From contig NZ_KV788422.1 of the NCBI RefSeq assembly GCF_001807265.1, positions 41,521 to 105,520 of the forward strand: DNA of 64,000 nt. The letters run 5' to 3'. The DNA is from Corynebacterium sp. HMSC05H05 (GTDB lineage Bacteria; Actinomycetota; Actinomycetes; Mycobacteriales; Mycobacteriaceae). Under the pieces are notes generated by a model, which searched no databases, was not told where the DNA came from, and was given only the letters and a program-made list of their open reading frames with translations. The position numbers and the translations under genes are program-made. Positions 9,895 to 19,757 of this stretch are shown piece after piece. Each line of letters starts with the position of its first letter. Position 1 is the stretch's first letter.

Positions 9895-11529
9895 TTAGAG
9901 GGGAATGTTGCCGTGCTTGCGGTTCGGGCGGGCGACAACCTTGTCGCGGTAGAGGCGCAGGTTGGCGGCGATGTGGGCTCTGGTTTCGGACGGCAGAATG
10001 ACGGCGTCTATCAGCCCGCGTTCTGCGGCCTTGTAGGGGTTGAGCACGGTGTCCTCGTACTCGCGCTCGAACGATGTGACCAGGGCGGCGAGGTCGGTCT
10101 CGCTCATTCCCGATTCGCGTGCGGCTGAGATCTCCTTGCGGTTGATGAAACCAACGGCGCCGGCCGCGCCCATCACTGCAATCTGGGCCGTCGGCCACGC
10201 CAGGTTCACGTCCGCGCCGAGGCCTTTGGAGCCCATCACGCAGTAGGCGCCGCCGTAGGCCTTGCGCATGGTCACGGTGATTTTTGGCACGCTGGCTTCG
10301 CCGTAGGCGTAGAGCAGCTTCGCGCCGCGGCGCAGAATGCCCGCGTGCTCCTGGTTCGCGCCGGGGAGGAACCCCGGGACGTCGACGAGCATGACGATCG
10401 GGATGTTGAACGCGTCGCAGGTGCGCACGAAACGCGCGGCCTTTTCGGAGGAATCGATGTCCAAGCAGCCGGCCAGCACCATCGGCTGGTTGGCCACGAA
10501 ACCGACCACCTCGTCGTGGATGCGCCCGTACGCGCACACTACGTTGTCGGCGCGCTGCTCCATGATTTCGAAGTACTCGCCGTCGTCGACCACGCACTCG
10601 ATCACGTCGCGCACGTCGTAGGGGGTGTTCGGCGAATCCGGAATGAGGGTGTCCAGCTCGTCGCAGCTGTGGTCCGTCTCCGGTTCCGGAAGAACCTGGG
10701 CGGTCGCGGTGCCAGGGCTGCGCAGGCGGTTGTTGGAGGGCAGGTAGTTCAGCAGCTCCGCCACCCAGTCGAGCGCGTCCTCGTCGTTGTCGGCTACGTA
10801 GTGGCAGTTGCCGGCGTCGCGCATATGCGGCCAGGCGCCGCCGAGTTCTTCCTGCGTGATCTCCTCGCCTGTGACCGTCTTGATCACGTCGGGGCCAGTG
10901 ACAAACATCTTTGAGCTCTGGTCCACCATGACCACGAAATCGGTCAGGGCGGGGGAGTAGGCGTTGCCGCCGGCGCAGGCGCCCATGATCACGCTGATCT
11001 GGGGGACCACGCCGGATGCTTCGATGTTGTGGCGGAAGGTGCGCGCGATCCAGTCCAGGGAAACGGCGCCGTCCTGGATGCGCGCACCAGCGCCCTCGTA
11101 CAGGCCGATCAGTGGGCGGCCGGTGGCCACGGCAAGCTGCTGGATCTTGGTCATTTTCTCGCCGTAGACCTCGCCGAGCGCGCCGCCGAAAACGGTGCCG
11201 TCCTGGGAAAAGACGCACACTTCGCGGCCGTCGATGGTGCCGTGGCCGCACACGATGCCGTCTGTTGCCGGGCGCTTGGCCTGCATGCCGAAGTCGTGGG
11301 TGCGGTGGCGGACCAGCTGGTCGGTTTCCACGAAGGAGCCCTCATCGAGCAGATAGTCCAGGCGCTCGCGTGCGGTGAGGCGGCCGGTGGACCGGACTTT
11401 GTCCAGGGGTTTCGGCCCCAGCGGTTCGTGTGCCTCGGTGCGCAGGCGCCGCAGTTCCGCTATTTTGTCGGCTGTTGACGCCGGTGGTTTTTCATCCAAA
11501 ATAGTTTCTGGTGCAAAATTAACTGCCAT
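9895..11529 (-). CDS. accD: Acyl-CoA carboxylase beta chain (carboxyltransferase)
   Basis: A 544-residue carboxyltransferase subunit that moves the carboxyl group from biotin to acetyl-CoA or longer acyl-CoA. It shows the canonical crotonase-fold motifs: [17 protein letters not shown] with the Gly-rich oxyanion region, [28 protein letters not shown] in the C-terminal half, and the family tail KHGNIPL. It is the first gene of the accD - FAS - accE-like - biotin carboxylase operon, with 22 bases between it and FAS. The start is supported by TACTAT six bases upstream, which suggests a leaderless message. It is closer to the usual DtsR1/AccD sequence than the second beta subunit in this window (47037-48551). 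Confidence 0.95.
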   Translation of the reverse strand: MAVNFAPETILDEKPPASTADKIAELRRLRTEAHEPLGPKPLDKVRSTGRLTARERLDYLLDEGSFVETDQLVRHRTHDFGMQAKRPATDGIVCGHGTIDGREVCVFSQDGTVFGGALGEVYGEKMTKIQQLAVATGRPLIGLYEGAGARIQDGAVSLDWIARTFRHNIEASGVVPQISVIMGACAGGNAYSPALTDFVVMVDQSSKMFVTGPDVIKTVTGEEITQEELGGAWPHMRDAGNCHYVADNDEDALDWVAELLNYLPSNNRLRSPGTATAQVLPEPETDHSCDELDTLIPDSPNTPYDVRDVIECVVDDGEYFEIMEQRADNVVCAYGRIHDEVVGFVANQPMVLAGCLDIDSSEKAARFVRTCDAFNIPIVMLVDVPGFLPGANQEHAGILRRGAKLLYAYGEASVPKITVTMRKAYGGAYCVMGSKGLGADVNLAWPTAQIAVMGAAGAVGFINRKEISAARESGMSETDLAALVTSFEREYEDTVLNPYKAAERGLIDAVILPSETRAHIAANLRLYRDKVVARPNRKHGNIPL

Positions 11530-11535
11530 GCGGGC

Positions 11536-11541
11536 ATAGTA
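11536..11541 (-). promoter_or_regulatory. Predicted -10 element of the accD-FAS operon
   Basis: Read on the minus strand, TACTAT ends six bases before the accD ATG. The same hexamer-to-start spacing of 6-8 bases recurs before many genes of this window. Transcription would then begin at or next to the start codon. No fatty-acid operator could be recognised with confidence. Confidence 0.45.
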
Positions 11542-11653
11542 AACCTACTGAGCCGTAAGTAAAGGAATTGGCCCCGATTCACAGACAATGGCCAGCATTT
11601 CTTGCGCAATCGCAAACGAACCGAAACCGCAACTATCGACGGAAGGAACGCCC

Positions 11654-12046
11654 ATGCACATCGGCACCGACCTGGTCCATATCCCCGGATTCGCGCAGCA
11701 GATACAGCTTCCGGGATCCACTTTCGCGCGGGTGTTTACGGACCGGGAGTGGCGTGAGTGCGCCACTAAGTCGAACGCGAACGCGTCGCTCGCCGGCCGC
11801 TGGGCAGCGAAGGAGGCCTACGTCAAAGCATGGGCCTCCACCCGTTTCGGGCAGCCGCCGGAAATCCCCCGCGACGACTTCGACTTCGCAGAGGTGGAGG
11901 TGGTCCAAGACGCATTTGGCCGCCCAGCGATTCGGCTGCGCGGCCGCGCCGGGGAGGTTGGGCCGCCGGTGTCCAGCGTGAGCATCAGCCACGACGGCGA
12001 CTATGCCGTGGCGGTGGTTGCGGTGTCGGGCTCCGGAATGCCCTAG
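11654..12046 (+). CDS. acpS: Holo-[acyl-carrier-protein] synthase
   Basis: A 130-residue 4'-phosphopantetheinyl transferase that activates the carrier domain of the adjacent FAS using CoA. It has the conserved GTDLVHIP start with the metal-binding Asp at residue 6, FARVFTDREW, and AGRWAAKEAYVKAW with the second metal ligand Glu. I chose the ATG at 11654 because GGAAGGA precedes it and the family begins MHIGTDL; upstream in-frame codons add a sequence with no homology signal. It is transcribed divergently from accD-FAS. The bacterial FAS-I lacks the built-in transferase found in fungal FAS, so a stand-alone AcpS is needed. Confidence 0.95.
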   Translation: MHIGTDLVHIPGFAQQIQLPGSTFARVFTDREWRECATKSNANASLAGRWAAKEAYVKAWASTRFGQPPEIPRDDFDFAEVEVVQDAFGRPAIRLRGRAGEVGPPVSSVSISHDGDYAVAVVAVSGSGMP

Positions 12047-12047
12047 T

Positions 12048-12167
12048 CGCTTACCCCAGGATGCTTACCGGGCCTAGATGCTTACCCCAGGATGCTTACC
12101 CTTCGAGAGCGGTCGGCCGGTGGGAAGCGCGGCACTCGAGAAGTAAGCATCCTGAAGTAAGCATCCT
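12048..12167 (+). repeat. Inverted array of AGGATGCTTAC / GTAAGCATCCT repeats
   Basis: Between the convergent acpS and amidotransferase genes, AGGATGCTTAC occurs exactly at 12058-12068 and 12089-12099. Its exact reverse complement GTAAGCATCCT occurs at 12143-12153 and 12157-12167, the last two as a 14-bp tandem. Further partial copies (GCTTACCCC at 12049, ATGCTTACC at 12078) surround them. The arrangement can fold into alternative long hairpins with a loop of about 43 bases. It may be a two-way terminator or a mobile hairpin remnant; no protein gene fits here. Confidence 0.85.
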
Positions 12168-12168
12168 C

Positions 12169-12221
12169 GGAATGGGAGCGGAATGGGGGCGGAATGGGGC
12201 AGAATGGGGGCGGAATGGGGC
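12169..12221 (+). repeat. Five tandem 10-11 bp G-rich repeats
   Basis: Units of the form GGAATGGGGGC follow each other without a gap: 12169-12179, 12180-12190, 12191-12200, 12201-12211 and 12212-12221, and G-rich sequence continues to about 12255. The runs of four or five G could form a G-quadruplex on the plus strand, and variable length by slippage is likely. The array lies just past the end of the minus-strand amidotransferase gene. Confidence 0.8.
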
Positions 12222-12272
12222 ACAGGGGCCGGGGGAGCGGCGGCCGGGGAGCGGGGGCGGCGACCAGAGTGG

Positions 12273-12956
12273 TCAGCGCCAGGCGCGGGCCGCGGCGACG
12301 AAGCCCTCGGCCAGCGTTTCGCCGGTGCGGGTGAGATGGTCGTCGTGGCGCAGCAGCTCCGCTTCGACCACGGCACCGTCGTGGCCGCCGTTCGCCGCCC
12401 ATCGGCCGGCCACCTCCGGGGAGCATTCCGGGTGAAACTGCACCGAGACGATCGACCCCAGCCGCATGGCCTGGACAGGGCAGCGCTCGCTGGATGCCAG
12501 TAGCGTCGCGCCGGGTGGCATCGTCACCACCGCGTCGTGGTGGGATTGCTCGACCACTAAGGATGCGCCGAGCGGTCCGAGCAGGGGATCGCCCACGCCA
12601 GCGTCGGTCAGCGTCACCGGGGTGGCGCCTTCCTCGTCCTGCGTCGCTAGGCCGACGGAGACTTCGCCGCCGAAGCAGTCGGCGATGATCTGGTGGCCCA
12701 AACAAATGCCGAGCACGGGCGTGCCCGATTCAAAGGCGCTATGTAGTAACTCGTGTACCGCCGGCAGCCAGGGCGAGGCGTGCGTGTCCAGCGCATCTGC
12801 GCGTCCGCCGAGGAGGATGAGGGGGTCACCGGAGGCGTCGATAGGCAATGGCTCCCCGAGATCGGCGGTGCGCAAGGTGGCGCCGGCGCGCTCGAGCCAC
12901 GGGCCGAGGCGTTGCAGTGGCGCGAGAGAATCGGGCTGCAGGACGGTGATGCGCAT
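12273..12956 (-). CDS. Class I glutamine amidotransferase domain protein
   Basis: A 227-residue stand-alone type 1 glutamine amidotransferase. The nucleophile Cys lies in GTPVLGICLGHQIIADCFGG, and the partner His and Glu in VSVQFHPECS. Family members release ammonia from glutamine or, in some branches such as gamma-glutamyl-GMP hydrolase-like proteins, act on other gamma-glutamyl bonds. No synthase partner is nearby, so the substrate is open. The ATG lies two bases after the stop of the upstream 53-residue gene, so the two are probably co-transcribed. It may be a GuaA-like glutamine amidotransferase homologue of unknown target. Confidence 0.85.
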   Translation of the reverse strand: MRITVLQPDSLAPLQRLGPWLERAGATLRTADLGEPLPIDASGDPLILLGGRADALDTHASPWLPAVHELLHSAFESGTPVLGICLGHQIIADCFGGEVSVGLATQDEEGATPVTLTDAGVGDPLLGPLGASLVVEQSHHDAVVTMPPGATLLASSERCPVQAMRLGSIVSVQFHPECSPEVAGRWAANGGHDGAVVEAELLRHDDHLTRTGETLAEGFVAAARAWR

Positions 12957-12958
12957 GG

Positions 12959-13116
12959 CTAGAGGTCGAAGGATGCTGTGCGGAGAATGTCCGGCGTCAT
13001 GGGGACCTTGCCTTTTCCTTCCTTATCGCGCTTCACGATGAGCTTGGCCGCGGCGATCTGGCTCCGGGAAAACTCCGGCTTCGGAGACTGAATTTCTCTA
13101 GCTTTGGATCGGGCTG

Positions 13117-13120
<4 letters not shown>
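12959..13120 (-). CDS. Small basic protein of unknown function (53 aa)
   Basis: Translation of the minus strand gives a 53-residue basic protein (many Lys and Arg) without membrane segments, containing SPKPEFSRSQIAAAKLIVKR and ending in RTASFDL. Its ATG overlaps the TGA of the upstream 137-residue gene (ATGA at 13117-13120), and its TAG is two bases before the amidotransferase ATG. This tight packing is the main reason to call it real. I do not recognise the family. Confidence 0.55.
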
Positions 13121-14624
<1,504 letters not shown>

Positions 14625-14654
14625 GGGCCGCGCACCCCGATCTCATCCGCGGAT

Positions 14655-14715
14655 CCAGCTAGTAGGACCTCGTTTTTGGCCCAAAAACGGCGATTAGCTG
14701 GGTCCTGATAGCTGG
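14655..14715 (+). repeat. Hairpin element with conserved 15-mer core (copy 1)
   Basis: The arms 14655-14669 (CCAGCTAGTAGGACC) and 14701-14715 (GGTCCTGATAGCTGG) pair at 13 of 15 positions. The loop holds a 19-bp near-palindrome, CGTTTTTGG / C / CCAAAAACG, at 14671-14689, and a third arm-like copy TAGCTGG at 14695-14701. The 15-mer TGGCCCAAAAACGGC (14677-14691) recurs at 54387-54401 inside another hairpin whose arms have a different sequence but the same layout. It lies 31 bases after the trpS stop and may act as a terminator, although a clean U tract is missing. Confidence 0.75.
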
Positions 14716-14865
14716 AAACTCGCGCGGGGTGGGGTCGAGCGCGCGCGGAGGCTGTCTCCGGCGCTGTAGAGCGCGCGCCCAGTACGCGCAACGCACCTCG
14801 CGTCACCATCACACAGCCTCCTCTACGATGTGTTTGGTAAATGACACATATTTGAAGGGACGTCG

Positions 14866-15960
14866 ATGGCTACCTCGACCGCGCCGCGCAAGGCGTACAC
14901 CGACGAACACGGCATTGAGCGCGCCTCGAAGCAGCAGAAGGACGGCTTCGAGGACAAGGTGGAGAAGAAGTCTCCCGCCGCCGCTCACGTGCTGCGCATG
15001 AACGAGCGTTTCGGCGCTGAGGGCGGAAACCAGATGGCCGCCGGCATCACGTACTTCTCGGTGCTGGCTTTGTTTCCGCTGCTGATGCTTGTTTTTGCGG
15101 GACTCGGTTTCTTCCTCAACGCCCGTCCGGATCTGATGGACGACATCCAAAACCAGATCGCCAACTCCCTGGACGGGGACTTGGGCGACATGGTCAACGA
15201 GCTGGTGCAAACCGCCATCGACCAGCGTGGCGCAGTCGCCGGCATCGGCCTGCTCACCACCTTGTGGTCTGGCCTGGGGTGGATGAACAACCTGCGCGTC
15301 GGCGTGTCCGCGATGTGGAAGGTGGACGCGAATGAGGGCGGCAACTTCGTGACCAAGAAGCTCGCGGACCTGGTCGGCCTGATCGTGCTGATCGTGCTGT
15401 TCCTGGTCGCCGCCGCGGTGACCGCGGTGGGCTTGTCCAGCTGGACAAGCACCGCCATGGACCGGCTGGGCATCGGCGATTTCCCGGGATCCCGCGCGGT
15501 GGTGTGGGTTGTCGGCTTCCTGGTCAGCGTGCTGGCCAGCTTCCTGGTCATGCTGTGGGTGAACATGTACATGCCGCGCACGAAGGTGCCGGCGAAGTCC
15601 GGTCTGAAGGGCGCGCTGCTCGGCGCGGTCATCTTCGCCATCTTGCAGCAGTTCGCAGGTCTGGTCATTTCCTCGGCGACCGGCAACCCGGCGGGTGCGA
15701 TCTTCGGCCCGATCATCACGCTGATGGTCATGCTGTACCTGATCTGGCGCGTGGTGCTTTACGTCGCGGCGTGGACCGCCACCACCGACGAATCCCTCGC
15801 CTTGGCGCCGGCGGAGGTGCCGGAGCCGGCCGTGATCAACGTCCGCGCGGGTGCGGTCCGCGGCAAGGAGGAATCCAAGCCGTCCGGCAAGGCGCTGGGC
15901 GTCGGCGCGGCGCTGGGCGCTATCGGCGTCGGCGTGGTTTCTCTCCTGTCCCGAGACTAA
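14866..15960 (+). CDS. YihY/virulence factor BrkB family inner membrane protein
   Basis: A 364-residue polytopic membrane protein. After a charged N-terminal region, about six membrane segments follow, including GITYFSVLALFPLLMLVFAG, LVGLIVLIVLFLVAAAVTAV, VWVVGFLVSVLASFLVMLWV and GPIITLMVMLYLIWRVVLYV, with the family motif GITYFSVLALFPL. The C terminus is a Lys/Ala-rich tail ending in a short hydrophobic stretch. GAAGGGA before the ATG supports the start. Its last 41 bases overlap the end of the convergent carboxypeptidase gene. The family's function is unsettled; the older RNase BN name is wrong. Confidence 0.9.
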   Translation: MATSTAPRKAYTDEHGIERASKQQKDGFEDKVEKKSPAAAHVLRMNERFGAEGGNQMAAGITYFSVLALFPLLMLVFAGLGFFLNARPDLMDDIQNQIANSLDGDLGDMVNELVQTAIDQRGAVAGIGLLTTLWSGLGWMNNLRVGVSAMWKVDANEGGNFVTKKLADLVGLIVLIVLFLVAAAVTAVGLSSWTSTAMDRLGIGDFPGSRAVVWVVGFLVSVLASFLVMLWVNMYMPRTKVPAKSGLKGALLGAVIFAILQQFAGLVISSATGNPAGAIFGPIITLMVMLYLIWRVVLYVAAWTATTDESLALAPAEVPEPAVINVRAGAVRGKEESKPSGKALGVGAALGAIGVGVVSLLSRD

Positions 15961-17173
15961 ACGCGGTGGTCAGTGCGGCGAGCGCGAGCACGGCCGCCAC
16001 AATCACATAGGACCACCAGCGGTTCCAGGTCGTCTCCTCCCCAGCCTGCTCAGGTGCAGGCTCTGGGGTGGGGGCGGCCGTTGTCGTTTCGGGGGTCTTC
16101 TCAGCGAGGGGCTCAAGCTTTGCGACGGAGCTTCGCACCCCATACGCCTCGTGCAACAGCATCTGCGCCTGCTCCCATGGGCGGTGGTCGTAGGCCGTGG
16201 TGTCCAGAATGATCGCCACGAGGCGGCGGCCCTCGTGGTTGACGGCGCCGACGAACGTGTGGTTGGCGTCGTCGGTGTAGCCGGTTTTGCCGCCGATGCC
16301 GTCCGGGTCGTTGAGGTAGAGCTGGTTGTCGTTCCACAGCTCGAAGGGCGGCAGGTCGTCGAAGCCGGGGAAGGTGGTGTGCTCGGTGTCCACGATGCGA
16401 GTGAAGGTGGGGTCGGCGAAGGCCGCGGTGTAGGCCAGGCCCATGTCCCAGGCGGAGGTGGACATGCCGGCGCCGTCCAGGCCGGAATACGACGTGGCAC
16501 GGGTATCGGCCATACCGAGTTTCTTGGCCAGCGCGTTGACCTTGCCGAGAGCCAGCTCGTCGCCGCCGAGGGCCTGGGCGAGTGCGTGGGCGCAGTCGTT
16601 GCCCGAGGCCAGCAGCAGCCCGGTGAGCAGGTCTTCGACGGTGTAGTCGCCGCCCTCGCCGATGCCGGCGGCGGAGCCTTCCTGGCCGGCGGATTCCGCG
16701 GAGACCGGGACCTTCTGGTCCAGCGGCAGCTCGTCGATGACGGTCAGGGCAAGCAGCACCTTGATGATGGAGGCGGGCCGGTAGCGCCCGTGCGGGTCCT
16801 TCATCGCCACCACGTCGCCGGAATCTAAGTCGGCCACCAGCCAGGAGGAGGCGACCACGCCGTCGGGAGCGGTGTAGCCGTCGGCGGCGGTGATGCCGCA
16901 CGGGCCGTCGAAAAGCACGGGCAGCGGGGAAGGGGAGGACGCGGCGCGCTCGGAGGTGGACACCGGCTCCGGCGGCCAGGTGGCCTGCGGGCAGTTGTCG
17001 GTGTCGGGGGCGCGGCCGCGGCTGGGCGGGACCCAGTTGCCGCCCTCGTCGTAGTAGCCGACGGTTGGGCCGGCCGAGGAGGTGGCTTCGGTCGGGGTTT
17101 CGGTGTCTTGGGCGTGAGCTGCCGTCGCAAAGCAAAAGCTCAGTGCTGTCGCTGCTGCAAGCGCACGCTTCAT
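15920..17173 (-). CDS. D-alanyl-D-alanine carboxypeptidase (penicillin-binding protein, S11)
   Basis: A 417-residue exported serine peptidase that trims the terminal D-Ala of peptidoglycan stems. It has a Sec signal peptide (residues 1-21, ending AHAQ). The three active-site motifs are visible: SIIK as the S-x-x-K box, SGND as the S-x-N box, and KTG in GIGGKTGYTDDANH. A C-terminal membrane segment (SYVIVAAVLALAALTTAF) and a basic tail KPRRRR anchor it. Its ATG directly follows the TAG of the TRIC-type gene, with AAGGAG inside that gene's end, so translation is coupled. The 3' end overlaps the convergent YihY gene. Confidence 0.94.
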   Translation of the reverse strand: MKRALAAATALSFCFATAAHAQDTETPTEATSSAGPTVGYYDEGGNWVPPSRGRAPDTDNCPQATWPPEPVSTSERAASSPSPLPVLFDGPCGITAADGYTAPDGVVASSWLVADLDSGDVVAMKDPHGRYRPASIIKVLLALTVIDELPLDQKVPVSAESAGQEGSAAGIGEGGDYTVEDLLTGLLLASGNDCAHALAQALGGDELALGKVNALAKKLGMADTRATSYSGLDGAGMSTSAWDMGLAYTAAFADPTFTRIVDTEHTTFPGFDDLPPFELWNDNQLYLNDPDGIGGKTGYTDDANHTFVGAVNHEGRRLVAIILDTTAYDHRPWEQAQMLLHEAYGVRSSVAKLEPLAEKTPETTTAAPTPEPAPEQAGEETTWNRWWSYVIVAAVLALAALTTAFSLGTGEKPRRRR

Positions 17174-18313
17174 CTAGGACTCCTTTTGGTCGTAGCGGGC
17201 CGCGAGCCGCTCGATGAGCTCGTCGGTGAGGGCTTCGTCGGAGAGAATGATATCCAGCATGTCGGCGTGCATCGCCTCCGTCTCGGCCGGGTCCGGCTCC
17301 TCGGCGGCGTCCTCCTCGTAGGAATCGCCGGTCAAGTCCACGCCGATGCTGTCGAAGATGCCCTCGTCTTCCGCAACCTCCAGCTCCGGGGGCACACCCA
17401 CCGCCTCCGCCAGAACCTCCGCGTCGATGGCGGGGAACTGGGTGGTGAACTCGGTGAGGAAATCGTCCGCGTCGCTGAAAGCCTCTGCCGGGCGCTTGCC
17501 CTTGCGGATCTCCGCCTCAATGCGGCGCTGCAACGCCTTTTCCATCTGCCGGTGGCGCCAGGAACGCACCCGCGTCGGCTCCAGTCCGCGGGCCACGGCA
17601 CGCGACTTGTCCTCCGCCTTCTTGGCCAGGTGCGCCACCTGCGTGGCCGTCATGTTCACGGTGGTGTTCACCGGCGCGAAATCGGAATCGGTGGAAATGC
17701 GCCAGTTGCCCCAGTAGCCGGCGAGGAACAACGCGAAGCTCACCACGGGGCCGACGATCATGCCCAGCGCCAGGTAGCCGGTGGCGTTGCCCAGCAGCGT
17801 GATTACCGCGCACGCCACAGCCGGGATCACAGTGGGTTGGTTGCCGCCGAACACAGCTGGCTCGCGCCCGGTGACCACGTCGCGGATCATGCCGCCGCCG
17901 GTGGCGGTGAACACGCCCATCATGATGGTGGGCAGGACAGGCAGACCGTACTGGATGGCCTTGGATGCGCCGGTAGAAGCCCACAGGGCGGACACCAGCG
18001 CATCACCGTGTGACTGCAAAAACTCCCAGGCTTTGCCCTTGAAATAGGTGAACCGGGCGATCAGCGCGCCGGTAAACGCCAGGATCAGGTACTCCGGCTG
18101 GCTCATCGCGGCGACGGTGCCCTGGTTGATCAGCACGTCGCGCAACATGCCGCCGCCGAGGGCGGAGAGCATCGCGATGAAGAAGAAGCCCACGATGTCG
18201 TAGCCGAGCTGGCGGGCGAGCGTGCCGCCGATGATGCCCATCAGCAGTACGCCGGAGATATCCATCCAGTGATAGATGGAGCTGATGAGGGGGTCGACCT
18301 GGTCCACTGCCAT
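17174..18313 (-). CDS. TRIC-type cation channel / UPF0126 membrane protein with long acidic tail
   Basis: A 379-residue protein. The first about 210 residues carry two repeats of the UPF0126 fold, each with a glycine motif: ALGGGMLRDVL and ATGGGMIRDVVTGREPAVF. Seven membrane segments are predicted. Bacterial members form trimeric cation channels. Residues about 215-379 are an unusual cytoplasmic extension, basic at first (RSWRHRQMEKALQRRIEAEI) and then strongly acidic, and longer than in typical family members of about 200 residues. The start at 18313 is supported by TACAAT eight bases upstream. It is followed without a gap by the carboxypeptidase gene. Confidence 0.86.
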   Translation of the reverse strand: MAVDQVDPLISSIYHWMDISGVLLMGIIGGTLARQLGYDIVGFFFIAMLSALGGGMLRDVLINQGTVAAMSQPEYLILAFTGALIARFTYFKGKAWEFLQSHGDALVSALWASTGASKAIQYGLPVLPTIMMGVFTATGGGMIRDVVTGREPAVFGGNQPTVIPAVACAVITLLGNATGYLALGMIVGPVVSFALFLAGYWGNWRISTDSDFAPVNTTVNMTATQVAHLAKKAEDKSRAVARGLEPTRVRSWRHRQMEKALQRRIEAEIRKGKRPAEAFSDADDFLTEFTTQFPAIDAEVLAEAVGVPPELEVAEDEGIFDSIGVDLTGDSYEEDAAEEPDPAETEAMHADMLDIILSDEALTDELIERLAARYDQKES

Positions 18314-18477
18314 AGCTGAAAATTGTAAAGGTGGCACGTTTCGCCGGCATGTCGGGGCAGGGCAGCTCGGCGTACAGCAAACGTACAGTTTTCGCCCTGG
18401 AACTCAGCGCGATCTTCTGTGTGACACGTCAGCGAGATACGTGGGTACCTACATAGTCGGGGCGCATACTTCGAGTC

Positions 18478-19040
18478 ATGTTCAATTCACTGACTCTCGC
18501 CGCTATCGATCTTGCGGCCATGGCGTGCTTGTGTGCGGCGTCTACTACCCCCGCTACCGCCGTGGCGACTTGGTCGTCGCCTTCCTCGGCGTCAACGTCG
18601 GCGTCCTTGGTGTGGCCACTGTGCTCGCCGCCACCGACGTCGGCGCGGGCATCGGCATGGGGCTCTTCGGCGTCCTTTCCATCATCCGTTTGCGCTCCAC
18701 TGAAATCTCGCAGCGCGAGGTCGCGTACTTCTTCGCGGCGCTGGCACTCGGCCTAGTGTGCGGTGTCGCCTCCACACCGGCGCTCGCAGGCGCTGTCGCG
18801 GTCTTGATTGTGGCGACGCTGGCGATCGCAGACGGCGCGATGAAGGCGACAGATTCGCAACAGGTCGTGGTGGACCGGGCGATCGCGGACATCGACGAAC
18901 TCACCGAGCGCGTCGAAGCGCTTACAGGAGCCAGCGTTGCGCACCTGGAAGTGCTCAAGCTCGACACCGTCAACGACACCACGCTCGTCGATGCGCAGTT
19001 TCGCCCCAGCAAAATTTCCAACCTTCCGGTGGGGGTCTAA
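18478..19040 (+). pseudogene. DUF4956 membrane protein, frameshifted near codon 16
   Basis: The protein begins MFNSLTLAAIDLAAMA at ATG 18478, which has CATACT seven bases upstream. The expected continuation VLVCGVYYPRYRRGDLVV is found one frame back, from about position 18525. The sequence behaves as if one G were missing in ATGGCG(G)TGCTTG. After that the frame is open to 19040 and shows three or more membrane segments plus GLFGVLSIIRLRSTEISQRE, the hallmark of DUF4956. The stop directly precedes the VTC-domain gene. It could be a real mutation, a sequencing error or, less likely, recoding. DUF4956 proteins usually travel with VTC-domain proteins, as here. Confidence 0.75.
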
Positions 19041-19757
19041 ATGGAAACCATCACCCTCGACGAACTCACCAGGGAAGACGCGATGATGACCCGCGTCGAC
19101 CGGAAGTACCTGCTGCGCACCCGCGACATGGAGCAATTCTGGGAGGAGCTGCCCGGCGGCACGCGCGTCCTCGAGATCGGCGGATCCGTGCAGCACGGCT
19201 ACGAGACCACCTACTACGACACCGACAGCCTCGACTGTTACCTCGACGCCGCCCGCAAGCGCCGCCGCCGGTTCAAGGTCCGCACCCGCACGTACTGCGC
19301 CACCGGGGCCAGTTTCCTGGAGTTGAAAACCAAAGGCCCGCGCGGTGTCACGGTCAAAAAGCGCACACCTATCGACGCCTCCGGAAACCACTGGGACTGG
19401 TTCAACACGCACGCCAGCGGCACTGGGTGCCGGGCCGAGGATCTCGAGGCGGTGCTGGAGAACACCTACACCCGCACAACGCTCTCGCCGCCAGACACTG
19501 GCCGCGCCACCATCGACACGGACCTGGTGTGGCGCAACCAGCACGGTGAGATTGCCGGCCTCGACCTGGTCATCGTGGAGACGAAATCGGGCGCGACCCC
19601 GTCTCTCATCGACCGGCTGCTGTGGCACCACGGGCACAGACCGAGACGGCTTTCCAAATTCGGGTGCGGCATGGCCGCGCTCAACCCCGATCTTCCCGCA
19701 AACAACTGGCACCGAACGCTTGCCGACCACTTTGAAAGGACCACCACTCATGCGTAA
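19041..19757 (+). CDS. VTC domain (polyphosphate polymerase-like) protein
   Basis: A 238-residue soluble protein with the tunnel-fold VTC domain related to yeast Vtc4 and triphosphate tunnel enzymes. Typical charged beta-strand motifs are seen: DRKYLLR near residue 20, YETTYYDTDSLDCY, RRFKVRTRTY, FLELKTKGPRGVTVKKR, ATIDTDLVWR and VIVETKSG. These supply the Lys, Arg and Glu residues that bind metal-triphosphate in the family. The start codon follows the DUF4956 stop at once, and the last eight bases overlap the lipoprotein gene, so the three genes form an operon. Actual polyphosphate synthesis by the bacterial group is inferred from the family, not shown here. Confidence 0.87.
   Translation: METITLDELTREDAMMTRVDRKYLLRTRDMEQFWEELPGGTRVLEIGGSVQHGYETTYYDTDSLDCYLDAARKRRRRFKVRTRTYCATGASFLELKTKGPRGVTVKKRTPIDASGNHWDWFNTHASGTGCRAEDLEAVLENTYTRTTLSPPDTGRATIDTDLVWRNQHGEIAGLDLVIVETKSGATPSLIDRLLWHHGHRPRRLSKFGCGMAALNPDLPANNWHRTLADHFERTTTHA

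Noticed and set aside
18478..18756. Separate 92-residue gene starting MFNSLTLAAIDLAAMA
   Set aside because: After residue 16 the frame becomes Ser/Ala/Pro-rich shadow sequence, while the neighbouring frame continues the conserved DUF4956 protein; a frameshift explains it better.
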